NCBI GenBank assembly: GCA_963920665.1
Contig: OY987265.1
Span: 11,103,001 to 11,167,000 of the forward strand
Length of the DNA stretch: 64,000 nucleotides
Source of the DNA: Straminergon stramineum
Lineage: Eukaryota; Streptophyta; Bryopsida; Hypnales; Calliergonaceae
Reading direction: 5' to 3'
The position numbers and the translations under genes are program-made. Of the stretch, positions 22,750 through 34,350 are shown in pieces. How positions within the stretch are numbered: the first letter of the stretch is position 1; every line of letters starts with the position of its first letter. The notes under the pieces were generated by a model, which had not been told where the DNA came from, ran no database searches, and saw only the letters and a list, made by a program, of their open reading frames with translations.

Positions 22750-25700
22750 CTATTTTGTACACTCACTCAAATTGAGAGTGGTGAAGGAAGACAAGTTTCC
22801 CACTTCCTTTGGCAAGATTGCCAAACTTGAACACCCCCTCAAATCTAGAGTGGTCAAGGAAGACAAGTTCCCAACTTCCTTTGGCAAGGTCACCAAGCTT
22901 GAACAACCATTCAAACGGATAGTGGTCAAAGAAGACAAGTTCTCCACTTCCTTTGGCAAGGCCACTAAGCTTGAACAACCCCACAAATCTACAATGGTCA
23001 AAGAAGACATGTTCCCCACTTCCTTTGGCACGGCTACCAAGCTTGAACAAAAACACAAATCAAGAGTGGTCAACAAAGATACGTTCCCCACTTCTTTTGG
23101 CAAAGACAATAAACTTGAACACCCACTCAACTTGAGAGTGGTCAAGGAAGACAATTTCCCCACTTCCTTTGGCAAGGCCACCAAGCTTGAGCACCCCCAC
23201 AAATTGAGAGTAGTCAAGGAAGACAAGTTTCCCACTTCCTTTGGCAAAGCCACCAAGCTTGAACACCCCCATAAGTTGATAGTGGTCAAGTGAAATAAGT
23301 TTCCTACTTCCTTTGGCAAGGTTGCCAAACTTGAACACCCCCTCAAGTTGATAGATGTCAAAACATACAAGTTTCCCACTTCTTTTGGCAAGGTCACCAA
23401 ACTTGAACACCACCATAAATCGAGAGTGGTCAAGGAAGATAAGTTCCCCACTTCCTTGGGCAAGGTCGCCAAGCTTGAACACCCACTCCAATCAAGAGTG
23501 GTTAAGGAAGACAAGTTCCCCACTTCCTTTGGAAAGGCCACCAAACTTGTACACCAACTTAAATCTAAAGTAGTCAAGGAAGACAAGTTCCCCACATCTT
23601 TTGGCAAGGCCGCCAAGCTTAAACACCCACTCAAATTGAGAGTGGTCAATGAAGACAAGTTCCCTACTTCCTTTGGCAAAGTTGCCAAGCTTAAACACTT
23701 CTTGAAATTGAGAGTGGTCAAAGAAGACAAGTTCCCCACTTCCTTTGGCAAGTCCACCAAGCTTGTACACTCACTCAAATCGAGAGTGGTCAAGGAAGAC
23801 AAGTTCCCCACATCTTTTAGTAAGGCCGCCAAACTTGAGCAAGAACTCAAATTTAGTCTAAGTAAGGTATTGCTTGAGGCAAATTGGCTTGGAAATTTTT
23901 TGAGGAATTCTAGCCCAATGAAGTCAAGAGTCTTTAGTGATGCACATGTGCGACAAAGATTTGATATTTTAGTAAACAAAGTAGCTACAATATTTGCTGG
24001 AAGTGTATGTGGCATTCTAATCACAATTTGAGGATTTCCTACTATAAGTGCCTTCAATTGAGAACATTGTGAAGCCAATTTAAGTAATAAATCCAAATTG
24101 TCAATATGGGCTTCAAGAGTGCCCAAAGAGCTTACTGAAATTAATATACGAAGGTTTTCAAAATCAAAACTTTGGTCTTGTTTCAACAAAGGCACATGAT
24201 GATTTATTGCCCCTTGCAAAGAAATGCCTTCAAGAGCCCTAGCATCCTACATTCAAAGAAGAATAGATTATAAGGAATTGCATTTTCATGTAGAGGCTTC
24301 CTTAGATAATTGTTTGTATCTAGCATGTTTCAAATTTCAAGATTCTTGAAATGATAGGGGGTTGAATGTTCACTAACAACATTTGAATGTAGATATGAAA
24401 TTTAGTGTGCAATTCTAATAATATTAGTTTCATGAATAGAATATTACCTTGTTTGAAAATCCACTTTCAGGTATCATAGATGCTTTCCAAATTCTTGTAT
24501 CCTTCGCAATCATTTGACCCATGTCACGGAGTTGGTCATGCATCTCTAGAATGTCACCATTTCCATTGACCTTCAACAATGACATGTCAATCAATCTCTC
24601 CAATTCGCAAAAGGGAAGGATGACATCTTTAGACTACATGGACAACATTTTTGTTTTTGATATGCCAAATGGATATACATCTCGACAAAAGAAACATGCC
24701 ATGTCCAAAAACATGTTCTTTTCAACACCATCATTCAATCCATCAAAGCTAATTCGCAAGGTGTTCCAAATTGCTTCATCACCATCTAAATTCCTTCCTC
24801 TTGCCATCCTTTGTAGTGCTCGTTCCCAACTTCGTAACCTCTCTTTATTGCGGAGAAATGCACCCATCACTTTCAAACTCAAAGGCAAGCCATTGCAAGC
24901 TTTGACAACATATTTTCGCAAGGCCACAAAGTCCAATGATAGAGGAGCTACACCCCAACCAAGGTGAGAGGTGAAAAGTGTTGTGGCTGCCTTTTCATGC
25001 AAGAATTCAACATCCAATCTTCCCTCATTGCTCACAAAGGATTTTATGGTACTCCATTGGCGTGTCGTGATAATTATTGTGGTACCTTTGCTAGCATGAA
25101 CAATCTTGGGAGGTACAATATCATGCACTAGAGCTTCTTTGTTGACATCATCTAGTATTAAAAGAACCTTCTTACCAATGAGGAGTCCCTTCATCATCTC
25201 TTGCGCATCTCCCAAATTCTTGGGTTTTTTTATCATTCCTAAGTTTTGATAATATCTCGCACAATATTCCATAGGAATTTTGATAGTTCTTGCATTCGGC
25301 AACAAAGTATGATGCTTGGTATGACGAATTCACTATCGCATCATCAAATATTGCCTTTGCTAGTGTGGTCTTGCCAATTCCACCCATGCCAACAATGCCT
25401 ATATAATTCATTTTCAAAAGTCCTTTGGCTTTAGACAATTGATGATCTAAATCAACTAGAATTTCCTTTGGAGGAGCAATTGGTTCATCCACCTGCAGAA
25501 ACACAAAAGGCATAGTTTGAAAATCAATATCATAGAAATAGATGAAAGTGCAATGAAAGCAATGAACACAAAGTACTAAAGAAAATTACATGATTCAAGA
25601 ATCACTAGATGAGTATTATAGTTAGGAAATTTCATACCTTTGGGACATGGTTCATGATAGACTTGGAATCTCTTAAGGCGCAAGATCCTCCTTTCCAAAA

Positions 25701-27167
25701 GGACTTCTTTAAATTGGTGAGCCGGTCACAAATCTTGGAAAAGGTTGGCCGTTGAAGAGGGTCTTGAGACCAACATTCTTGGATCAAGATGGTAAGTCCT
25801 TCGCAATCGTTGGGTAGGTCCGGTCGCAAGCTAGGGCCATGTATACCTTTTATTTGATCATAAAAAGCTTTTGGTTCCAAATGAGAATATGGAACCTTTC
25901 TAGATAGAATCTCTGAGCATATCATGGCAAATGACCATACATCAGCTTGAAATGGATACCGTGGAGTTTTACTTTCTTTTATCATTTCAGGAGCCATGTA
26001 CCCTTGTGTTCCAATCATATACTTCAATGGCTCTAGATGCTCCAAATTGCTATAAACCCCCAATTGAGAAGTCCCATAATCCATAACCTTGAATATGCGA
26101 CAAGGAGCCAAATCTTCCATAGGCATTGAACTACACAAGACATTATCAGGTTTCAAGTCAAGATGAGCAACTTGCATGTCATGAAGGTAATGCACACCCT
26201 TTGCGATTTGGTGCATGATGTCAATTGCAATATGATAGGGCAAAGGTCTTTTTGCTTTCTTCAATACAGTAGACAAGCTTGAATCCATCAATTCCATCAC
26301 CAAATGCATCTCACCAATTTCTTCTTTTTCAGGATGCTCACTATCATTTTTGATAATCCCACAACCAAAAAACTGAACAAGATTTGGATGGCTCAAGCCT
26401 GCCAAAATCCCTGCTTCTTTTTGAGAATTCATGAGATTACCACATTCAACTTTCAACACTTTTGTAGCACATGTAAGGCCCAACCAATTTGATTTGTACA
26501 CATCTCCATAATCTCCTATGTTTTGTAATAATTTCAGTATTTTGAAATCATGGGGAACCTCTAAAGCATCTAAGTCTCCACCATCAACTCGATCCAAATT
26601 TCGAAGTCTCAACAATAGATGTTGTGCTATTTCATAATCCTCCGAGATTTCTCCTTGAAGTACAAGTTGAAGCTTCCCCTTCAGTTCTTGTTCATCTTCA
26701 AGGACTTGTTTATAGGTAGTTGCATCAAACTGAATGAAGAACATATTGTTTGATTGATTCGGATGGTGGAATAAGTACATATCCCTTGCAGTATTGTAAC
26801 AACACTTTAGATCTAAAAGTAGTTCACGAAAAGTTTCTTTGTTTTGGAGTTGAAGTATAGCCGAATGACACCAGTGCTCTTGTTCAATGCAATTTTTTTG
26901 CACAATCTCTATTTTCTTTTGAAGATAGCACAACTCTTCCAAAATAGATTGGAACTTGAGATCCTCATTAGCCCTTGACAACATTTTCTTGATCCCCTTC
27001 ATGGCTAGAATGAGTTTGCCAAGAAGATGTACACATTGATTTCTATTCAAGACTTTCTTCTTGGAAGATGTTTTCATTGCCTTCAAGCATTTCTCAAGAC
27101 TTGTTATATCATTGCATAATTTTGTACAATGATCCCTTTGCACGTGTAGGAAATCCTTGTCTTTCAT
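22750..27167 (-). pseudogene. kinase-NBS-LRR receptor (PNL type), two lesions
   Basis: Intracellular immune receptor gene in three exons: 27167-25638, 25492-24448, 24246-22750. Exon 1 (511 codons, first ATG at 27167) has an N-terminal helical region of about 200 residues and a kinase domain from about residue 206. It keeps the ATKVLKV lysine, HLDLKPDN (no arginine before the catalytic Asp), MDYG for DFG, and GYMAPEM. Exon 2 is the NBS: GMGGIGKTT P-loop, KKVLLILDDV kinase-2, TTIIITTR, GLPLSLKVMG, and LEMHD. Exon 3 has about 15 LRR units of 24 residues (consensus LTTLDLSGCSSLVALPKEVG...). Lesions: a seven-T run at 25225-25231 shifts the frame inside the NBS by one base, and a TAG lies at 24634-24636 before the MHD motif. 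With a one-base shift the exon phases agree. It may be a recent pseudogene, or one lesion could be an assembly error. Confidence 0.88.
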
Positions 27168-27290
27168 GTACAATATTTAATATTTATTGTCAATATGATA
27201 TTGTGATTGGATGTAAAGAGAGCATGTTCTACAAATTAAACATCATTGAACACCATCTAGTAAGACAATGGTCTATTTGTTGAAATTAGA

Positions 27291-27316
27291 ATATATATAT
27301 ATATATATATATATAT
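27291..27316. repeat. (AT)n microsatellite
   Basis: An uninterrupted AT dinucleotide run of about 26 bases lies 120 bp upstream of the receptor start codon, in its probable promoter or leader. Confidence 0.9.
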
Positions 27317-30300
27317 TAGAGCTCAAAGCAAGTTCAGCAAAAAAAATATAAAAAGAACAATGTAATTTGAAAAACATTGTATTCAAGTAAGTACTTTTCA
27401 ATCTCTAACACTTACTAAATAACATTTATGCTCACCGGGTGAACCATGCAAAATCCATGTAATTCCAAAAGGTTGTCATTGCAATGAAGTTGACCATCCG
27501 CATCAAGAAGCGTGCCATTTCACCAAATAGAAGTAATACTGAAATTTTCTAATAGCTTCAAGACCAAACCAAAGAAAGGAGTCAGAAAAGAACCACCAAA
27601 CCTATAAAAGTAGCAAGGTCCCAAGAAGATTTCAATTTCCTAATATATTAAAAAAATGATCTCATAAATAGAGTTGTATCAAATCTATTGAGCAATACCT
27701 AAATAACTTGAGTATCATACAATAACATAAATGTCACAAGATACTACTTTTTCATCCAATTATTGGAGGCAAAGGACATGATTTTAGAATGACAATTTGT
27801 TGGTAATGCAAGAACAATTTCATTGTACATTGCTCTATCAAATAAACTATGGAGAACCAATTATATGACATTGAATTTGATTCTTAGAATTCAAACAATG
27901 GATTAAAGTATGGGAAGACACACACTAGTGGATTGATCATTCCACAATGATCATCTTTCATTTGAATGACATCTAAAAAAAATGTTATTATGTTCAAATA
28001 CAATACCATGCAATTCAAACACCTAACAATTGATTCAAGTCAACACAAAGAAAAATTGTTATAACTATTGTACACTTCAATTTATGTAGAATTACCATGG
28101 TGTGAACACAATGAAAATATTTGCTTTCAAGAATTGCGCAAAAAAAATTATTGAAACTTTGAAATACACAACAATTGATGGTGAAATTTGCATTTCAAAC
28201 TAAAACAGAAGGGTAAGGCTTAATCATTGCACTAATATTGTTTGATATCCTTCATCCAAAATCATACTTCCTAAATTCTTAAATCTTGAATATAATGTAC
28301 ACTTATACTAATTGTCATTAGGATTGTTTCATTAGGATATATATACTCTTTTAAGGCTATCCTACTTCTATACTTTCAAATTCCATCTATTAAAAAGGGA
28401 ATCATAAACAACATCAAAATTGTCTAATTTGTAACCATAACTCATGGTAATGACAACATCATATCAAAATAGTTCATTCAAAATGCCTTCAAAAGCTAAA
28501 CTATCAAGATTTCAAACCAAAGTTTACATTTTTTGAAAGGTGTGGGAGAAAATTACTATCCATTCAGGAAGGCAATATAACTCTCATCAAACAAGTGGTA
28601 GTGCTCTTTACAAACTAATCAAATGTTAATAACTTTCAATCTCAAAATGACAAATACCTCATAGCTTGAATTTGAAGATGAGAATTTCTAGAGCATATGA
28701 ACCAAGCTAAAAAAGTCTAGTGTTCGATTCTCTTTCTTGCATTTGTATTGATGTTCTAATGTTCTAATGTACAAAGTGAATGTGATGACAACAAATGCAT
28801 GAAGATGATGTCTCCCAATTGGAAGGCCAAACCTATATCATTCCCTAATTTAAGAAGGTAAGAAATCTTGAAAAAAATGGTGCAAATTGGATTCTTGAAT
28901 GGATCAACTACAAACATTTCAAGGAAGGAATGCTTTAAAAAACTCGTCATTCCAACTTCAAAAACTAAATACTATTCTAACAAGATTTTAAAATATAAAC
29001 TAAAAGTGGGTTGAATGCAACTTCTATTTGTCTTCCGTTATGATATTAGTAGAATGAATATACCTCAAATCATGATTACATGCATAAATTCAAACCCTAA
29101 TAAGAAACAAAATCATGTAATAATAAAAAAAATAGTACAAAAAAGTTGGATGAATACACATGTACCAATTGCTATACTAAGGGAGCTATAGATCCTTGGA
29201 TTGCATAGTGTCAATTAATTAATTCAACATGAATACAAAATTCCACTACTACAATCTAGTTCTCATTACAATATTAGAATATTATCCAATTCTAGTCATA
29301 ATAACTCACAATACAATGTACATATGCATTAGAAGAGCAAAATTTTAAATTTCAAGGCTTGAGGTATTTTTTGAGAAAATTTAAGGTGCAATGCTATAGA
29401 GAGTTGTAGGACATATCTAACCTGGTATACAATGAGACTTTTAGTCTCAAACCACAACAAAGAGATTACTTGGCAAGTAGCTCCTTCCTAATCATTCATT
29501 AACTTTAAGAACGCCTCCCCTCATGTCCAAAGATTCTTTTTACCAATAATAATATGCTGAAAAATAGTGAGAGAATTTCAAGGGAGGATTTTGCCATAGA
29601 CCCCATTCTCAATGGATGAAATTGATGAATTGCATCAAATTCCTCGACAATATTGCTCCTTTGAATCAATGAGTGCTTTCAAATCAAACAAATATTTCTA
29701 TTCATGCTTCATCCATGTCCATGGTGGTCAATTGTTGCATCATGAGAGACGATCACTTTTCGAAATTCCAAAATAAATGAAAGAAAAAGTCCTTCTTTCA
29801 CCACCACTCTTATTGAGAACTCAAAGCCCAATGTGCAGAGAGCTTTCAATGTATTCACTCTTCACCAACTAGTCTAGTGAGAGGTCTAAATCCTCCATCT
29901 CTGAAGTTGTTCCCTACAACATTGCAACCATTCCTTGGGTGAGCCAAAATCTTGTAACAATTTGCAAATTATCACCACATAATGTGAACCTCACTGCAAA
30001 GACATACAATACATAGCATATTCACCCATGAAAGAGCATTGGCACTCTACTGGTAGGTTTTTGTAGAAAAAAAATATGAAGGTACTGAATTCCAACTCAA
30101 GTATCTTTCATGGAGCTGTTGTACAATTGCAAAGAAGGCTTATTGTAGGCTACTAAAGTACTAATTAAAGCCTAATTGCAACACAAGAGCCAAGCACTTG
30201 AGCCAAACACGCATGCAAGAGCCTACCAAAACTAGATACACATTTAACAACAGAGACTTCCAAGACGCAAAATTCAATCACTTGGTGTCCCTAAATGCAC

Positions 30301-30782
30301 AACCGAAGACTTGCTCAAATGTTGATTCAAATGATAACCAAGTCCAACCAAATCGGAAGTAGTCTAATTCAGGGAACCACGCTCAGACTCACACTTAAAC
30401 TCATTTCAATGCACATACCTTACTGCCGCGAGGATCCAAGAGCATCTGGGGTCGTCTCTCTCGCTTGGAAGACACTCTAGCGACGAAATGAGGCAGCAGA
30501 GAAGAACTCCACAGGCAAGAGCAACGTATCATGCACGAGAGCAGTGCCCAGTCTTACCCTCCTTGTGCACATAAGGTCATAAGACGTAGCTTTGGAGACA
30601 CCATAGATCGAGAACTGCCAACAAACAGATGAGAAAAGGACAAAGAGAGGGCCAGAGCAGAAAATTTGTACAGGCTGGGGCCTTTAGCTCCTTTCTGTCT
30701 ACTTGAATACCTGTGTGCCTCGTGCATAAACAGGGTGTCAAGTCCTGACTACTCTTTAATTAATTGAACTTTCTGTGTCCAG
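27317..30782. other. AT-rich intergenic DNA, no supported gene
   Basis: No complete gene is seen. On the minus strand 27520-27438 is an open stretch ending at a GTGAGC donor-like site, which could be an upstream exon of the receptor, but it has no family resemblance. From about 30400 the composition becomes less AT-rich towards the exon at 30783. Confidence 0.4.
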
Positions 30783-30968
30783 TTGAGCGCCGAGAAATCC
30801 GAGCTGCAAGAAGAGAAAACTCATCTGGAGTCTGAGACAGACCTGCTGTACGACCAACTAAATCAAAGCTGGAGAACCTCCATACAAACTGGGTATGATG
30901 CCAGTGAGAACGCTGAATACCCCAATGAACCTCCACCGCAAAAGAAATTTGAAAAAGCCTTCCAGTGA
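30783..30968 (+). CDS. possible terminal exon of a bHLH-type factor (fragment)
   Basis: An open stretch follows a CAG acceptor (ends 30782) and closes at TGA 30966-30968. It reads LSAEKSELQEEKTHLESETD and continues to a PPPQKKFEKAFQ end. The leading heptad-like, Glu/Lys-rich part resembles the leucine-zipper region after the bHLH domain in plant ILR3-like (group IVc) factors. No upstream bHLH exons were found within several kilobases, so this is either the end of a gene with a very long intron or a stranded fragment. The family call rests on about 25 residues. Confidence 0.35.
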   Translation: MSAEKSELQEEKTHLESETDLLYDQLNQSWRTSIQTGYDASENAEYPNEPPPQKKFEKAFQ

Positions 30969-32392
30969 AGAGCAGTCTTCACTGGAATACAAGTCCTATT
31001 CTAGCTTCTGTACACGTCCATTACTGAAATTCTCGGCAAAAGACTTCCATTTCTGGCCGGAATTGAACTCGTTGGCAATTGCGACTAGCGTTGCTGCAGC
31101 AGTAGGAAGCTTCAATGATTGTGCGCTCAGCATGTGATAGTCGCCACAGTTCTTCCAAATTTTGTCAAATTCTTTCAGTGTGTGGAAAATGCACGATGAG
31201 TAGAAGCCCAGAGACAAATTGAAATTGTATCGATCGGGTTTGAGAGTTTCTAGTGAAAATGTCAAGTTGCGCTTGGGGTGCGCATGCTGACTAGTGTGTG
31301 CAGACCTCAAGAAGCGGAGCACGGGAGGCGATGAAGGGCCGGTCCGGAGCCTCGGGCCGACGGTGGGGCACCCGGCCAGCTGTTGCCAGAATGCAATGAA
31401 CGTGGGACGTGCAGGCGCCCCACGTGAAGTATACTAATTTTGTATGTAGACGACTTCTAAAGTCTAAACGAGGACTGTTTCCTACAGTGGGATCCGTATG
31501 GGCCACGACTGATTTATGAAGGACTTTCTTGTTTTCTGCAGAGTTAATTTTAGGAATCTCTTACTGTACCAGCTTAAATTATTCTATTTACTTCTTGGTC
31601 TTTTTTTTTGGAAATAAATGAAACGGAGTTCCATTGCAAGGGGTAAAGTACAAGAACGACAGCCACAAGTGGCCTGCCGGGGAACAAGGACCACAGACTA
31701 ACCACAACAAAGGACCCGACTAAAGACAAGAAGGGGCAAAGCCCCGCGGGCACAGCACGGAGAGAGACCGGAGGCCTCTCACGGCCGGGGTGGATTGATC
31801 CCAGCGGTCGTACCCAAGTAAAAACCCTGAATTTTATTATTTTTCACACATGATAAAGTTTGCAAATTTTGAATTCAAATTTGCAATCAGAGGCCCCAAA
31901 TTAGCTAGGAAATGTTGAGAAGATAAATTATGGAAGCACTAGCGATCCCAGAACCGCTTCAACGAAATTAGCCAAATGTTCATTTTTGGAAGATTTTTTT
32001 GAATTTAACACTGAGGGCATGAAGAAATTATGTAGCAATTGAGCGAAATTTAGCCAGTTTGGGGATCGCTGGGAAGCACAAAATAGGGGGTCTTTTTTTT
32101 TACATGCACCCCTGGAATGACTTGAGGGGAACGAGCGAGGGGGTCAATCCTCCTAGGCCACCTCTCACCACCTGTTGAGAGAGGACGCAGCACCAGAAAA
32201 CTTCTTGGTCTTCAGTTTACCCCTGAAGGACACTAAGGGGCACTAAGTGTTCAATGGATGAGAGAGAATCCTTCTACAATCATGAACAAGAAGACGTGTT
32301 GGCTCTAGAGAATCTCTTTCAAAAACAATTTTATACATCTACATCAAGGAACTTCTCTCACATATAGATGGGGGTTACTATTACGAATTGAG
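30969..32392. other. intergenic DNA with a possible LINE end
   Basis: The stretch contains the putative LINE tail at 31598-31800 and a GC-rich patch at about 31310-31440. I see no gene. About 31800-32180 is unexplained non-coding DNA. Confidence 0.4.
31598..31800 (-). mobile_element. possible 3' end of a LINE
   Basis: On the minus strand a moderately GC-rich stretch ends ATGGAACTCCGTTTCATTTA followed by TTTCC and a run of nine A. Plant L1-type LINEs often finish with an AATGAAA-like sequence plus a poly(A) tail. No reverse-transcriptase coding part is present, so it would be a severely 5'-truncated copy. Confidence 0.35.
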
Positions 32393-32726
32393 CTAAGGTA
32401 GGAGGTCCATAAAGCACCCATCTAAGAGCTGAAACTGAATTTTGGGGAGGTGAAACTTATTGAAATATTTTTCATTAAATTTTCCTTGAAAGACAAGAGG
32501 AATTGACATCTAACCCAAGTCGTTTCATATTTTTTGGGGAGCTTTGTAGAATTAGTTATGAATTTTTGAAGTCGAAATGGCACAGGGCTCTAAAACCACA
32601 CACCTCCTCAAATGTGCACTATTGAGACATCCTTGTAAAGATGAAACCCCCCATGTATAAACAATTTACATTTGAGGAGGTGTGGTTTTAGAGCCTGTGC
32701 GGATTTCGAGCCTCCTACCTTATATT
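32393..32726 (-). repeat. MITE-like repeat R1, copy 2
   Basis: It is bounded by inverted TAAGGTAGGAGG ends and carries the CACCTCCTCAAATGT palindrome near 32606-32688. It is the inverted counterpart of 308-632 and is better preserved. It is non-coding. Confidence 0.65.
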
Positions 32727-33388
32727 GTTTGTAAAGCCCTCTTGGATCACTAACATATATCTATTGTAACTACATATGTTAAGAGGGTATTTAAATGGGG
32801 GCTATCACATAGTTGGAATATTTGAATTATAGTCAAGAATATTCTAGATATATTCTAATTGGATTTTTCATTTAATTCTAGAATGAATTCCTAACATAGA
32901 ATGTGACACAATTGGGTACAGGGATGCTTTTGGGTGCTTTTACCTTGGTGTCGAGGAAAAAAAAGAAATGACGGCCAAATATTTGGCTTCATTTGGGTCT
33001 GCTAGAGGAACTGAAAAGGTAAGTTAAGTTTAGACTATTCTTTCTCCAAGAGGGTGAACAGTGAATTCGGTTCACATGAAGATGGGCACCTTATTTGAAA
33101 ATGGACGATATTTTTTCCATACAAAGACAACTGTGAGAAATGAAGGGAGCAATCGAAATTTTATTTTTTAGACAAGGTCAAAAAAATTTATGAAATTTGA
33201 AGTCTTCTACCCAATTGGCCCCCAAAAGTCTCTAGACTACCCTAAATCAACAAAAAGTGTTTTCATAATGGTCATCTTACCACCTTCATCAGGCACAACA
33301 TTCTCTAATATGGCTACAAGATTTCCTAACATGGCCATGATATGAAGGAATAACAAAAAAAAATATGACAAGTTTACACTAAAAAGGT
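32727..33388. other. intergenic DNA, nothing recognised
   Basis: No gene or bounded repeat is supported here. Confidence 0.45.
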
Positions 33389-34350
33389 GTAAGTGTCCTA
33401 TGGCAGTCACAGTTGCTAGTATGTGAGCTTAGGATCTTGAGCCCATGAGCTTAGGAGCCTAGGCTCCTAAGTTATTGCTACCTATATTACAGGTACTTTC
33501 TATAGTTATAGTATGTTTATAATTATAGGTGTCTATGTTGTAGGTACCTATGTTATAAGCACCTTCTATGGTTATAGGATGTTTATATAATAAGTGCCTA
33601 ATTATATTATGTGTGTCTATGTTTTAGGTACCTAAGTTATAGGTACCTTCCATGGTTATAAGTTACTCATATTATAAGTATGTATGTTATAAACACCTTC
33701 CGTAGTTGTAGAATATCTACTTACATCTAGGCTCAATGCTCAGAGGCTCTCATTTCTAGGCTCACATGCTAGCATTATTGCTATGGCAGCCACTAGTAAC
33801 TCCATGACCATCTCCCAAGGCATTGATTATGGCCACAAATCAATCTATTGTAGTCCTCATCCCATTTGTTAAAAAAAAATTATCATGACTTGATGTAAGT
33901 CTCTTATGGGCACGGTTGCTACCATGTGAGTCTAGGATCTTGAGCCAATGAGCTTAGAAGCCTAGGCTCCTATGTTATTGGTACCTATATTATAGGTACC
34001 TTCCACAATTATAGGATGTTTATAATTATAGGTGTCTACGTTGTAGGTACCTATGTTATAGGATAGCACCTTCCATGGTTATATGATGTTTATATAATAA
34101 GTGCCTAATTATATTATGGGAGTCTATGTTTTAGGTACCTATGTTATAGGCATTTTCCATGGTTATAATATATTTATATTATAGGTATCTATATTACAAG
34201 CACCTTATATGGTCATAGGGTACTCATATTATAAGTGTATGTTATAAACACCTTCAATAGTTGTAGAATATCTACTTACACCTGGGCTCAAGGCTAATAG
34301 GCTCTCAATTCTAGGCTCACATGCTAGCATTGTTGCTCTCACTAGTAGTT
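33389..34350. repeat. direct duplication built of short TTATAGGTACCT units
   Basis: About 33389-33797 and about 33896-34350 are copies in the same orientation, both running from a GTAAGT...GGTTGCTA start to AGGCTCACATGCTAGCATT. Each copy is itself built of degenerate units of roughly 45-60 bp centred on TTATAGGTACCTATGTTATA-like sequence. The units contain imperfect palindromes such as GGAGCCTAGGCTCC. It is non-coding. Confidence 0.75.

Noticed and set aside
22772..24031. Long plus-strand open frames made of VVKEDKFPTSFGK repeats
   Set aside because: They are the antisense reading of the 72-bp LRR units. Because the unit length is a multiple of three, an open antisense frame repeats across the whole array. 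The sense strand has clear LRR and NBS motifs.
27438..27520. Possible first exon of the receptor on the minus strand
   Set aside because: It has an ATG and a GTGAGC donor, but no family similarity, and the first exon at 27167 already has a plausible start. It is mentioned only in the intergenic note.
31291..31506. 71-residue minus-strand frame in a GC-rich patch
   Set aside because: No recognisable motif; probably a composition effect.
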